Made by a program: the position numbers and the translations under genes. A stretch of 64,000 nucleotides of DNA from Trileptium ribeirensis (lineage: Eukaryota; Nematoda; Enoplea; Enoplida; Thoracostomopsidae), in contig JASANE010011716.1 of assembly GCA_030248225.1 (NCBI GenBank), forward strand, positions 1 through 64,000. The letters are read 5' to 3'. Positions 31,922 through 44,400 of this stretch are shown here, one piece after another. The notes below the pieces were generated by a model that searched no databases, was not told the origin of the DNA, and saw nothing but the letters and a program-made list of their open reading frames with translations. Position 1 is the first letter of the stretch, and the number at the start of each line of letters is the position of its first letter.

Positions 31922-34900
31922 CTATGTACGGCGCCTTAGTCTCCCTGTACTTATAATAAATTTACAAAGTTTCCTGATATCACAGTCTCTCAAGCTACCT
32001 TTCTTCAGTGCCTTATCTCCTAGTATTATTCGCCTGTTATCTGCAAAGCGTTCACAATTGTACAGAAAATGTTCTGATGTTTCATCATTATCACAGTGAT
32101 CACATTTCTTTTCTTCTTTTATTTTAATCTTATGTAGGTGGTAATTTAACCAACTGTGTCCAGTAATTATTTGAACGCACTGCCGTATTTTGTCCTTCGA
32201 GAGACTTATAAGAAAACTGGCACGTTTATGATCTGGAATACTTATCATGCTCTTCGTCTGCTTGCACGCTAGCTTTTGTGTCCATTTTTTAATGAATTTC
32301 CTATGTAGCCATGACTTTGTCAGTGTAGTCACTTCTGTTCTGGCGATTGGCAAAATAGGTTCAGGCCCAATTGGGCGCTTAGAAGCGCCCGCTCGAGCCA
32401 ACTCATCAGCCCTTTCATTAGCTTCAATATTACTGTGACCAGGTACCCACACTAACAATACTTCATTCTGTCTTGTCAATTTTTCCAAACTTTCTTTACA
32501 TGTCATAACTAGCTTTGACCTAACTTGATCTGCGCCGAGTGCCATAATAGCAGCACGGCTGTCTGTAAATACACAAATTTTCATATTACGAACATTTTTA
32601 TCCACAACATTATCTACACACATCTTTATCGCATAGATCTCCGCTTAAAACACAGTACAGTATTGGCCTAAGGAATAGCTATAGCTCTTCGTTCCTTGCA
32701 GGAAACGTGCTCCAGCAAATTTAACATCGTTTACCTTCACAAGTGAACCGTCCGTATAACATATAATGGTATTATCTATACTCTTCCTGATACTTTCTGT
32801 TTCCCTCATCCATCCCTCACGGCTGGGAAAAACAGTTTGCCAGCTGATTCTTCCCACAGCCTGCAATGAAATTAGATCGCAAGGGAAGTTCAAACTGGGT
32901 ATTTCCCGTATTACGTCATTCATATTACAATATTTCCCTGGCATCTCATTGTACATTTCTGGAAACACACATTTTAATCTGTGTTGTTCTCGTATGCCCT
33001 CTTGGACTACTGACAGATCAATGGGAAGACTGTTTAACAGAACTTCCATGGCCAGTGTGGGTGTCGATTTCATAGCACCCGTCATCATAATACAAGCTAA
33101 TCTAGAAACTTTAGTAATCTTCGATACATATGTTTTTAACTTAATTTTGTGCCACCATACTATGGCACCATAGCAGACTGACGGTAATACAATAGTTTGA
33201 TATATGTATCGCACAGTCCTGGGATTGGCTCCCCATGTTTTTCCAACGATCTCTCTACACGCCATATGCGTTTTAATGCCCTCACTCATAACTGAATCCA
33301 TGTTGTCTTTCCATAACAGTTTGTGATCTATTATAATTCCCAAATATTTCACTGTGTTAGATATAGGTAAGTCTTCACCGTACAATTTCAGACTCACATT
33401 TCTTATAACTGTCCTCTTTTTTGAAAAGACTAAGGCTGTGCTCTTTAGAGGGTTTACCTTTAATCCTCTGTCCGTACACCATTTCTCAAGAGCTGTCAGT
33501 TTATTCTGCATTCTTCTAGTATTAACTTCCACATCTTTGCTGCTAGTTATGATAACAACATCGTCTGAGTATGCTTGTGCATAGACATAGGTATTATTAA
33601 TGTTCCTTAATAAATCATCCAGTACTAGAGTCCACAGCAGGGGTGATAGTACACCTCCTTGTGGACTGCCCCTCTCAAGCTTAAATCTTGCTGATGAGTT
33701 ACCTTGTTTTGCGGTAGCCCATCTTGTACCAACTAAATTGACCAGCCATCTGCTTATAGTTTTGTCAAGTTTAAACTTGTCAAAAGATCGCTTAAATGCT
33801 TCACGCATTGTGCTGTCAAAGGCTCCTCCTATATCAAGAAACACAGCAAATGTGTGCTTCCCTTGCTGTTGTGCATTCTCCAATCTACTTACTAACGCAT
33901 AAAGGGCTGTAGTAGTACCTTTTCCCTTCTGGTATGCATGTTGATTGGCATGTAGTTTGTGACAAATATTATTCCTTAAATATCTATCTACTAAACTATC
34001 TGCAGTTTTCAGTAAAAACGATGTTAGACATATTGGCCTATAGCTCTTAGCTTCAAAGTAATTGTCCTTACCCGGCTTTGGTATAAAGGAGACAGAGGCC
34101 TCCTTCCATGCTTTCGGTATATAACCGGTAGCTATGGATTCCTTAATTATCTTCATTAGTATAGGAATCAATTCCTCAAAACTAGACTTTAAGAGTATTG
34201 GACTGATACAGTCCACACCCGGACTTTTAAAAGAACCAAAGCTTGAGATCGTAAATCTCAATTTGTCGATATCTACTAGTTGTTCGACTGTATCTAAATC
34301 CTTCCTGGATGGCCTAAAATTCTTGGAAATTTCTGCCATTAAAACTTCGTCTCTTACTGAATCAGGAAAGTGAGACTGGAGCAAAAGCTCTAATGTCTCC
34401 TCCTCATTTTGTGTCATGGTTACATCAGCTTTTTTTAAGTTGAGTGAGTCTCACCTTGTGTCCTAACATGCAAATCTTCGCCAGTCGAGAGCTGGCATGC
34501 GCACCCTCTACCTTCTCACAGAATGCTTTCCAAGATCTTTTCTTCGCAAATTTTATCTCTTCCTTATAAATCCTTTGAGTGTATCTATATCTGTTTCAAT
34601 TCAGTTCTGTTCCATGTTTAATTGCAACTCTGTATAGCTTTCTTGATCTTAGTCTGAGGAAGGCAAGTCTAGATGACCACCAGCTTAGACCATTAATCCT
34701 GCTCTTGACCAATGGACAAGACGATTCCTTTGCTTCATTAATAGCACTTATTAAACTTGCTTCGTTAGTATCAATTGTCTCCGAGTTAAATTCATATTCA
34801 CTCATATTAGTGTCCGGTATGTTCTGACGAAGTTTGCATTTAAACGTTTTCCACTTTAAGTTTCCTCAAATTATAACTTACTCTGTCTTCAATGACATCT

Positions 34901-35545
34901 TCTTTACACTCAAATTCTATTGCTCTATGATCTGAGAACGTATTATCATCAAGTACACGCCAGTTGATTATCTTATCAACACTGTCTAAGCCTGTGAGTG
35001 TTACATCAATTCTCTCTGATCTCGTTCTTGTGATGAAAGTTGGCTTATCTCCAACGTTCATTATCTCTAAGTTTGAACTAGCTATAAAGTCCAGTAGATC
35101 TAATCCCTTTTTATTACAATCACTGCTGCCCCATTATATGTGGTGGGCATTCACATAACAACCCAAAACTAGTTTTTTGTTGTTGCTGTTACAGTATTCT
35201 ACGAGATTTCTGACGTTTCTGCTCGGTGGGACGTCAGCTTCATATGGCATATAAACCGAGGCTACCCACAACTCCTTGTTTTCACTACAGATCTTTACTA
35301 CGACACAATCACTGTCACTAAAAGTATTCATAAGTACTGCTCTTATTCTTTTCTTTAAAAATATGGCCGCACGAGGTCGCTGAACAACAGCATAATAGAC
35401 GTCATATTCTGAGTTCCACATACATGGCCTATTGTTTAGCACATACGGTTCCTGGGCTAGAATAGTCTTGTGTAGTCGGTTCACTGCCGGATGTTGCTAT
35501 TGCTTCCCTGCAATGTTGCAGGTTTATTTGCCTGAACTTAATCAT
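31922..35545 (-). pseudogene. Nested LINE ORF2: EN, RT, RNase H (inactivated)
   Basis: ATG at 35545 (MIKFRQINLQHC) overlaps the ORF1 stop. The EN part (about 35480-34840) reads AQEPYV and TILVS-like segments, but the GDFNA motif has become GCYVNA and the frame shifts twice. RT runs open from 34417 with SPILLKS, KSYRPICL, RGSPQGGVLSPLLW and YSDD (not YADD). A single TAA at 32645 breaks VF*AEIYAI, where the family has Q. Beyond it RNase H is intact: TDSRAA, WVPGHSNIEANERADELA, then a CDHC...H...C zinc-like end. Confidence 0.85.
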
Positions 35546-35763
35546 TGTTGAGGAATAAGTTTTTCCATATCTCTTATAATAGTCTTGTGTAGTCGGTTCA
35601 CTGCCGGATGTTGGCGCAGTCGCGATGAATTGTTGCGAGCATTAGCCAGCATTAACTTTAGATTGGCTTCCAACTCAGGTTCGGTGGCGCGAGACGCAGC
35701 CCCCCCTAGTTGATTTTGTGCTCTAGTCGAAGGTGTAGTGGCGCTTACAGCTGCCCCCTTCAT
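35542..35763 (-). CDS. Nested LINE ORF1, C-terminal remnant
   Basis: 73 residues from the first in-frame ATG; the true start is probably lost upstream. It ends ...HPAVNRLHKTI then RDMEKLIPQQ and TGA. The stop overlaps the ORF2 start as ATGA (35545-35542), which suggests stop-and-restart translation of ORF2, as known in some LINEs. Confidence 0.5.
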   Translation of the reverse strand: MKGAAVSATTPSTRAQNQLGGAASRATEPELEANLKLMLANARNNSSRLRQHPAVNRLHKTIIRDMEKLIPQQ

Positions 35764-35905
35764 TTACTTCAGAGACGGAAGGTTTGGTGGCGCTCATAGC
35801 TGCCCCCCCTTCCGTTTCTGTTAATCTTGTTGCACTGTCCTCCGAAGCGGAAGGTTCAGTGGCGCTTATAGCTGCCCCCTTCCGCCTCCGAGGCCCAGTC
35901 CAGTC
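35690..35905 (-). repeat. Short tandem motif in LINE 5' region
   Basis: The + strand phrase GTGGCGCTTAYAGCTGCCCCCTTC occurs at 35737, 35787 and 35859 with variants. On the coding strand it spells a repeated GAAISAT-E-PS peptide, so ORF1 of this family may contain a repeat region. Confidence 0.65.
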
Positions 35906-36249
35906 TTAAGCTCTCAGTAGAGCTGGTCACGTAATCAGTCAACGTTAATGTCAACTGTTCACCTAACCTGGTTAGGTTTCAACCAGGTATTCATAAATCA
36001 CTAAGCTAATTTGAAGTTTCAGATTCATTTCATGATTTTCCTTAATAAAATATATTTTATTTTGCTGTTTATGAACTATCCATGGAAGCCCCCTTTTGTT
36101 CCATGGTAATCTAAAAAAGTCCATTCGTAAATTTTTCGAAGTGCCGGACCAGCACAACGCATCGCTTAAGGGGAATGCCCTAACTCTGGCTTCAAAATGA
36201 TGAATTTGTATTTTCATTAAAACCAAAGAATACCAGAGCCTGCTTTGGC

Positions 36250-36298
36250 CGTGTGACGGTGGGTAGACCGTCACCCAACGCCACACGTTGCCACCCAC
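36250..36298 (-). ncRNA. Structured 5' end, possible HDV-like ribozyme
   Basis: From the first transcribed base, nt 1-7 can pair with nt 34-40, and nt 12-17 with nt 44-49, which is a pseudoknot with P1 starting at nt 1. This resembles the HDV-like ribozymes at the 5' ends of several LINE clades. However, the space for P4 and the catalytic C is very short, and an alternative hairpin (nt 27-32 with 39-44) competes. Confidence 0.3.
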
Positions 36299-36309
36299 TA
36301 ATGATATAG
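36299..36309. repeat. 11-bp target site duplication, right copy
   Basis: TAATGATATAG, identical to 31752-31762. Confidence 0.9.
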
Positions 36310-37835
36310 GTCTATAATTTAATGCAAGAGATGAATCGCCTTTTTGTATAATGGAACTATGTCAGCACATAGCCAGCTGCTTCGTAAGCGGACATTTACA
36401 ATGGATTGCTCTAAAATATGGGCAAGTGGAAACAAAGCGAATCCCTGGCATTTTTAAGAAAATATTGTGCATAGCCGTCACGAGAGTGGCTATGTTTTGA
36501 TTTCAAACACCCCAATAATTTATGCACAATTTGTGGAGAAAAGGTAACCCAAGCCAAGTTATTATCAAAAACAATAGTGATTTGAACTGTTGGATACTGT
36601 TCGGCGTCCTCAAAAATAACTGAAGCAAAAGGCTCGCCAAAATATTAGTGCGAGTTTTGTGGTCAGTAACTAATCCATTGTCTGATGCACGCAAAGCACC
36701 AATACCTGATTTGGAGTTCAATCTGTTTTTAACGTATCTAAAAAGATCATTACGATTCCCATTGTTAATAACGTTTGTTTCTCGGGCACGTTTGAAACGA
36801 GCAATAGCCTTTGAGCATTTTAAGCTAAGTTTGTTGCAGTCATCGAAATTTTAGGTTAATTTGCTTATCCTCCGTAGCTTTGCTTTTCGTTTGAACAGCT
36901 TTCTAAGAAAAAGAGGGCATCTAAAACAACCTTTTTTGGAGTCTACTTTCAGTTCAGGTGTGAATTGTTCAACAGCTTCGCTTAAAATCAGTGTAAAGAT
37001 ATTTATTCCACTTCTCTTCTACCGTAAATAAACTGTTTAAAACAATATCCCAATTAACTGAAACAAATAGTTATTTAGGCTTTGAAAATCAGTGTTCTTA
37101 AGATCGTAAACAAACATAGGCTGACTCGCTGTATCACTGTTAATAAATCCTGATAGATATAATTGAACCGATGCATGATCGGACAGTTCTTCGCCTCTAG
37201 TTATGCTTGACACATTCAATGGTGATGTTTTCAACACCAGATCAATGCAATTCCCCAGTCGTGTGGGAAATGATACCATCTGATGTAAGCCTAATTCTTG
37301 GGTGTTGTCCATGAAATGAGTGTTAATGAAAGTTTTTGGCCAAGAATATCCTGTCCAGTTAATATCGGGTAAATTAAAATCACCTAGTATAGTAACAAAA
37401 CAGGCAACCTCACACAGACGTTTTAAGTAGCTACACAAACACGCCATATGCGTCAGCGTCGCATTGCGGCGGCCTATATACACATGTTTAGTAGGAGCAA
37501 AAATATCAAGCGCTATAATTTCCAGCGAGTCAAGCTCTGGCTCTGAAAACTGACGACGGTATGCGTTATGTCTTTGCAAACGAAGAAAGATACTCCGTCA
37601 CCTCTGCCTTCGATTCTGTCTTTGCAATAAACTGTATAATTTCCGCAGTCAAATAATGAAGTGGAGAATTCGTTACTAAGCCATGTTTCACAAATAGTAA
37701 AAGCTGGAATAGTTTGTTGTGCAAAATAGATTCAAGCTCAGTAATTTTGTTACACAGACTCCGGGCATTAAAAAACTTACACTGAATGTGACTGTTACCA
37801 AATAAATGCGTGTTTACCCCCTGCTCTAGTTTACC
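36310..37835 (-). pseudogene. 5' half of the split LINE ORF2 (endonuclease side)
   Basis: After ORF1 the -1 frame reads KLEQGV and then IQCKFFNARSLCNK, the EN start. EN motifs continue with ETWL (shifted), GDFNLPDINW and SDHASV in the open piece 37037-37579. Later pieces (SKSGIGALRASD, 36503-36721) match the linker of the intact relative up to NYRPISL at the insertion point. Several shifts and stops make it inactive. Confidence 0.82.
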
Positions 37836-37837
37836 TG

Positions 37838-38836
37838 TTATGTAACTTTTCCATTATGCGTAATATATTCATAATCCACTTTGCAACGCTTACCACCGAC
37901 AAGTTTACCATTAACGAAAGTGCAGACTTTATAAAGAACTAATTTTTCATTCACAATGACGAACGTTTCCCGGTTGTTCGGGTTTTTGATAGCGTTCATG
38001 TTCAGCTCATATGCTTTGCGCCTAGCGGCAGAAAGTTGATTTATCTCCTCTGTCGACATAGACGGGCGAATGTAGATACCTTTGTACTCAGGTTTCTCTT
38101 TTAAACATGCCGCTTGCTGAAGGACCGAACGCGCTGCCGTAGAAGCTCGAAAACGAACTTTGAGCAGTCGTGGAGCTGTGGAACGTTCGCTACGATCATT
38201 GTTGCGTTTTGTAGTGTTCAGCAGTCCCATGCGAAATGCATATTCAACCTCCGCTGATGGGTCGAAATGATGGAAAATTTCGTAGACTATCTGGAGATCT
38301 TTTCCGCTTTCAGGAACTCCGGAAAACACGAGGCAATGTTGATGCTTGGCGCCATCATCACTGGAAGCTTCATGCACTTGGTTTACAGTGTTTTTTGCGG
38401 TAGCCGAAGCGTACGACTTTGGCATGGAATGCGTATGAGTGTCTTGGTTGGTCGTTGCCTTATTGTCGGTTGCTCGAGAAGTACCAACGTTCGCGAGCGA
38501 CTGTGTTAGCGTTTCCAGCTGACGCTCTATCTTTTCGAGACGGTCATCCCTGGGTTGGACCGGAGTTGGCGACGCTCCATTCAATTTAGCATTACGTCGG
38601 TTTAGAGCAAATTTCTGGAAAGCTGAACACACGACGAAGACGTCTTCGCCCTCTGTTACAGCCTTAAGCGATTTGTTATTTCGGACTGACGAACACGCAA
38701 AATGAATCCATCCAGCGCATAGGCCGAACTCGAAACAGTACTGGCCTCCATCTCTGTTGCATATGACGCAATTCGATGACCTGGACACATTTAGCGATGG
38801 TTGGATTGACTGGCGTGGATTAGTTGCCTTCGCCAT
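37838..38836 (-). CDS. LINE ORF1 of the split element, PHD-like and RNA-binding
   Basis: 332 residues, fully open. The N-terminal zinc finger is worn: CVIC and CAGWIHFAC remain, but the middle pair and the last Cys (VVCSAF) are off pattern. The C-terminal half, LVFSGVPESGKDL to VNEKLVLYK, parallels the ORF1 at 16359. It ends NGKVT at a TAA; three codons later the aligned position has GTA AAC TAG, the counterpart of the relative's TTA AAC TGA. Confidence 0.82.
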   Translation of the reverse strand: MAKATNPRQSIQPSLNVSRSSNCVICNRDGGQYCFEFGLCAGWIHFACSSVRNNKSLKAVTEGEDVFVVCSAFQKFALNRRNAKLNGASPTPVQPRDDRLEKIERQLETLTQSLANVGTSRATDNKATTNQDTHTHSMPKSYASATAKNTVNQVHEASSDDGAKHQHCLVFSGVPESGKDLQIVYEIFHHFDPSAEVEYAFRMGLLNTTKRNNDRSERSTAPRLLKVRFRASTAARSVLQQAACLKEKPEYKGIYIRPSMSTEEINQLSAARRKAYELNMNAIKNPNNRETFVIVNEKLVLYKVCTFVNGKLVGGKRCKVDYEYITHNGKVT

Positions 38837-38972
38837 TTTTTGCTTCTAGTAGACGATAGTCGAAAAATGAAATAGATACTAGTTTATAAAATTATTATCT
38901 GGTGTAACGCACCAGTACGTGTATTCTTTCTTTATTCTTCCTCTAAAATTGAATGCAATGGGGTTAAAACCT

Positions 38973-41050
38973 ATATAGTTTTAGCTAATTTATTTGCTTC
39001 TTAGGTAAAAATTCTTCGATTTTATACTATAGCTACGGTATCTATTCCAAACGAGATGTCGAAATTCAATATTTGATTAAGACAAGTTTGAGTACGAATT
39101 TCTTATATAAATTAGATTTATTATTGATTTTGCACGCGATAATCACTCATGGGTATTGTGACAACAAAACAAAAATATTTTTTTTTTCAATTATAATAAA
39201 ATTTATAAAGCCATTGAAAAGCGATCACTATTAATACCTGAGTGAGCGCTTAGAATGTCTGCTCGAACTACTCATGAGATCTATGCAGCGTGACCTCTAG
39301 ATATTGTTGAATATCGAATTATTAAAAATAGTATATTCTTGTGTCAAGTAATCTTTGGTCAATCAGGAATGTTTATTTATGTACAACCATTTCAATATAT
39401 GCCGGCTTAATCAAGACATCGTTGAGTTGGACATCGTGCTACGATAAAAGGCTGATATAATTTGTGCCGATCACACACAGATTAAGCAGGTCCATTTCTT
39501 TGATCAATGTAGCGGATGATCGTTCTCTAGCTCGACGAGTGAAATACTTTTTTTACAATTTTTGAAACATACTCTTCTAGATTTACGTATATTATATATT
39601 AATATTATTTATATATATTAATATATTATTTTTTATTATTTATTAATTAATTAATTATTTATTTATTTATATTTATTTATTATTATTGTTATTTTATATA
39701 TAATATAGTATATATTTTAAATATTATGTATTAAGTGGTCGTACATTACATAAGGCGATTGATAGAAATTCAGACCAATGTCCAGCTACAGGGCGTAAAC
39801 TATATGCAGGTACTGTCCTCGATACAGTAAGCTTAAGCCTGAGCGTTAGCCAGTGCTTAAATATGTCATTATATGCCTAGCCTAGGACTGTACATATTAA
39901 AACCTCAAACAGCTAATAAAATTCATTTGCGTTAATATTAAATTTATATACACTTTCATTATTAGCCAAGTTATGAACCAAGTACCAGTTTATTAACATG
40001 ACATTAAATGGTGCAGTGATACGTCGCATTCTATTTTTAATGTATGTGTAAATATTTTGTTACTGATGCATGCTCAAAAGTTATTGCCTAAGTTTCGCGC
40101 TCGCCATGATGGCCTTAACGCCTGATGCAAACCTCGTTACACAGACTGCTTGGTTACCAGTAAATATTCTGAGAAGCAAGGGGGCTTATTGTTTTTAAAT
40201 ATTGTTTGCTGTGCGGGCGGGGGGGGCTGGTGAGGAGCTTCCATTTCGATATAAAATGTTTAAAAATCAAATTGTGTAGCAGATATCAAAGTATATTATA
40301 CTGCTTATTTTCAGATACTGTAATATATATTAGTTATGAGTTACTTTCGAATAATACACTCGACCATTTGTAATCTAGAATATGGATAACAGCCATCTTA
40401 GCAATTGTCGTATGAACAAAATTACATATATATGCGTTTTCTTATGTAAGTTTAATCATTTTGTACGTATGTGGTTCTTCTGCTCGTAAGAGCGCTGAAG
40501 CATAAAATATGTACCTAGAATTAGAAAAACTCTGAATTGTCAAAGTAAAAATAGACATCACAAGTGTGTGTTTGGCGATGACATTTAAAGGGACTTATTA
40601 AGTAAAACACAACTGAAAGAGAACGTTACTGACGTAGCTTTCAGGGTATCGATTTTTTAGCATTCTGTCACAGTCCTTTCACAGTATCGAATTGGTTGAG
40701 CAGCCTATGGTATATTCGACATTGAGTGCATTATTGACTGAGAAAACGTGGTTATGATTGATTTTCCCAATGAAATTATAACTTAGCCGCACAGTTTCTA
40801 ATAAATAAAAGAAAAGCTTTATATAAGTTTCAACATATAATTTGTACGAAGTTCTAGACATTTGTTATCAAGTAGCAATTATCTAAATATTTATTATAAA
40901 TCTTAAACATATTTTAATAGTATTTAATCATATCGTTGAACAACGACGTAATCTGATGAAAAAGTGACATTGTTTCCAAAGCAAAAAAGAGTTAAATGAA
41001 TTTTATGCGAAAAGTTACGCTCTAAACTACTGTTTTTATCAATTTTGCAG
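38973..41050. other. AT-rich non-coding stretch with AT microsatellite
   Basis: 39585-39730 is a dense TTA/ATTT low-complexity tract. No coding exon or RNA is recognised. A G-tract lies near 40215-40235. Confidence 0.5.
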
Positions 41051-41119
41051 GAATAGATAGTTTCATAGAAATTGCAAATATTATACATGTGGCATTTTCT
41101 TTCACTAAGGCAAGAAATG
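41051..41119 (+). CDS. LamG exon 1 (candidate)
   Basis: 69 bases after a CAATTTTGCAG acceptor, phase 1 in and out. It reads IDSFIEIANIIHVAFSF then TKARN, close to the first strands of laminin G domains (SYIEI...FSF.T..N). The donor G|GTGTTT is weak, so the 3' edge is uncertain, but the phase fits the next exon. Confidence 0.4.
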
Positions 41120-41390
41120 GTGTTTCGAAAGTATTGTTGGATGCTTTTTTGATGCGGTTCATATAAATGACTACGCATAAGTCATACATAAGGACAACCG
41201 TATCATAAATATATCAAGTTCCAGCCTAGTCAAAAGATCAAGCAAGTGAAAAATATCACATGTACTTTTAGCATGGTAAAGTAGTTTTTGACGTAATATG
41301 CTTCATTAATTTCGCTTTAATCATATTCTTTGCTGAAATTCGGATATATCAAGTTGATATTAAAACTAATATTTTTACCATATGTTTCAG

Positions 41391-41417
41391 TGATACTTCT
41401 GCCATACAGTGACGCAG
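41391..41417 (+). CDS. 27-bp microexon of the LamG domain
   Basis: Strong sites on both sides: TATGTTTCAG| and GCAG|GTAAGT. 27 bases, phase 1 to phase 1, reading ILLPYSDA, which matches the GLLLYxSD strand of LamG. It joins in frame to the exon at 44748 as ...SDAGFQFSRN. Confidence 0.5.
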
Positions 41418-44400
41418 GTAAGTAACGTTTAAATATTAAATTTTTAATTTTCATAAATTTACAACTAAAAAATAGAATCTGTGGTCAAAAAAATAGGCCT
41501 GGCTGAAATTATTTTTCGAAGCTTTTTGCATTATTCCAACGAAGCGACTGAATCAAAAGAGAGTTTCCTGTGATAGCTGCTAATAGCAAAAAAAATGTGT
41601 TTTGTCTATTTCTACGCACCAAACTTCATCGTCTAAATATCTGAATTGTCGAAAAAACTTGTTAAACGCGCACTGACACCTAGTTTTTCTAGACAATGAA
41701 AAGTTCTGTCGTAATTTTTTGACCAAAACTTCGAAATACTAGCTCTGATTAATAACTGTCATTTTGAAAATATCCTGTCCCCAACATTTAGGTAATGATT
41801 GCTGCCAGAGGCATTGGCTGTCGAATCGATACTCGCACCAAGAGCATTAAGTTTGGTTTAATACTTTTTGTCAGAGCAACCGTTCTAAAGTTATTTAATC
41901 AAACTTTAAAAATACACCGAAAACCTTAAAATTTCAAAATTTTGGCTATGGATTTTTTCTTGTTGCAGTTCATCGACGTGTTTATAGACTTGTAGCTGCT
42001 GTCTGACGTCAATTTGAATATGCAAATTCACAGCCAGAAAACATCATTTAAGCCAGCGCAGCACAGCTTCACGTTTTCTTTGTAACTATAACTTAGTTTT
42101 TATGAGCTATTAACATGCGGTCTGGCAATAGACTTGTTTAACCGTACGGAACAATTTCGTTTCATTGTTTAAATCTGACATGTTGTTAGCCAGCCTTGTA
42201 CACTGTAGGAAACTTAATATTTCTATTTAGGCTCTAAAATTATTGACATTCTAACAACATAATAACGCACACCTCTTCTGTGCTCACCGATAATGTCTTC
42301 CAAAAGCGGTCTGTGTTCAACTACGGTTCTGGGACAACAGAATAATATTTCGTTCCGCTTCCACTCACTGTGCGAATAGTTGTAGCTGGTAGAATACAAA
42401 TAAAGCAATGGTATTCGCGTTGTATGGACTTTATACATCATCAAAAGGCATAAAAATTATCATTTGTTCGAAAGTTTCACTGTTCAATTTCGACGGTTTA
42501 TACCATTTTATCATTAGAGAAAGAACACAATCGATATTGATTGCTTCGAGTGTCTTCGCGTTACGACGAAAATGACCTTAAAGACAAATCGCTGCTTGAA
42601 ACTGTATCACACCGAATGTAGTTGAATCCACAATTATAGCTGATTAACCATGCTAACTCTGTTTTCCACACTGCGTGAGTTGCCTGCTACATGCGCTGTT
42701 TCCACATATATGTATGCCCGCATGGAGATCGTAGGAGCGATTATTGTCTTAAATTTAAACTATATTTCAACACATTGCAATAATTTCCATTTTGACAAAA
42801 CTTTATGGCAATGCATTAACACTGCATACGAAATTATTTTAAAAAAGCTCGCGAATGATAATTCTGCATCTTCGAAAATAGTTCAAGTAGAATTTCTGTG
42901 CAAATAATTTTACAGACCGTAGACAGAAAATAATTCTGTTAAATCATGAGGCGTTTGTAGTTATTCTACGGTTTAACAGATTTATGCACGCATTAATTGT
43001 ATTTCATGTAATGTTGGATAAACAACATTATCTATCGTAATCGGTATCGTTTATACAGCCGTTGGGCCATGATGAAGAAGTTGCTCGAAAATTTAATAAT
43101 TCCAGAACAAGAATAATGCGTGAGTAAACTTAAGGTATCCCTATGAACCATCCTCTTTTGTAATTATCGATATTGAATCTCAAATTTTTGTTGCGGAAAA
43201 ATGTTGAATGTCATTCGGTTTTTCGCTAACCGAAAATTGTTAAAATCAATTCCCCGTGCCAAAAAATGTACCTTGTGTTCGAACAGAATTTTAGTTTGCA
43301 GAAATTCGGTTCCCTAATGCCTAGTCATTTAAATTTGGATTATTCAATGTTCGCGAACAAACAACACGCAAAAATAACGTCAAAAGCAAACCGAATCCAT
43401 AGCTAAGCTCTTGGTGTTCGAATAAAACCGGTTTAATTCAAATTCGACAGATTTCCGTTCTCACAATTTTTGGTAATTTTGCTGGAATTTTCGCGAACAC
43501 AAAAACGTTACACTTCAAACGCGAGTAGTGTGTTCGCGAACAGTTTTGAGCCGAATTTCGATTGACCAAAAGCGTTTCGTAACAATTTTCATGCAAAGTT
43601 ACAAAACATGATAGTTGGTGGGCTTACCTTATGTTTCCTCGCGCATAACGCACGTACAATAGACAACAAAAAGTAAACGTAGAGAATCCAAGTAATCGCT
43701 ATATACGGTGGGTCACTCTGGACCCATCCTGCATCAAAGACCTGACAATCGTACAAAAATTATTTCAGTAGCCAACTGAAAAGAAACCTGTAAATTATCT
43801 CAAAAATACATGTATTAATTACGTAGTGTTTATCCTAGGTAATAGCAAACATTACCTCATATAATGTTTTCTTGAACGCTTGGTGCTTCGTATAGATCGT
43901 ATCAAGTTAGAATATTTTAAGTAATCAACTAAAGTGATAAAAGAGCAAGCGCTAAGAGTAGCTATTTCTAAATTTCCCAACGGGTTGTCTCGAAAATTTT
44001 ATTTTAATTCGAAACTGCATGCTAGTCAAACGTCTCGATGACACCTTTAATAAAACATGGCTAAGTGGTCTAGCGCCCACCCAAAGCAGAGGTCAGGTGT
44101 TCAACTTCGGTCGACACCTTTTCGATATGGAGTAGTTTTTATCCCTGCAAATATATAGATGGGTGCGTGACGTATAAGCACATTATAAAATTGACAAAAC
44201 CCTAATATGTTACACAATATATCAAATATTTACATTCGAAATAAGATTTTACAAAAATAGATTGCCCAATTGTTATGTAATGGTGCTTCACCGGTGGAAA
44301 CATAAACATAACCTAAATATATTAAACTAGTCAAAGCCCAGGATTGTGGGGGCAGCACGAATCAGCTGCACCCGCTTCTCATACCAGTAAGAATCGAACA

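Larger units (their letters stand above)
31763..36298 (-). mobile_element. Full-length I/R1-like LINE with RNase H, nested
   Basis: A 4536-bp insertion bounded by the 11-bp duplication. The 5' end (36298) is GC-rich and structured, and the 3' end is a TATC-type tail. ORF1 remnant, ORF2 endonuclease, RT and RNase H follow in order. The RNase H after RT and the R/RPRAAI-type EN start point to the I/R1/LOA side of non-LTR elements. The copy is complete in extent but has several inactivating changes. Confidence 0.88.
30121..38972 (-). mobile_element. CR1-like PHD LINE split by a nested LINE
   Basis: The minus-strand element starts near 38972 with the same 5'-UTR block as the LINE at 16214 and ends in AATAAA (rc at 30147) and TTG repeats (30121-30142). 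It is interrupted by 31763-36298. The halves meet inside the RT motif RPISL|LSKCCKI, and joining them restores colinearity with the intact relative. ORF1 is open; ORF2 carries several shifts and stops, so this copy is dead. Confidence 0.88.
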
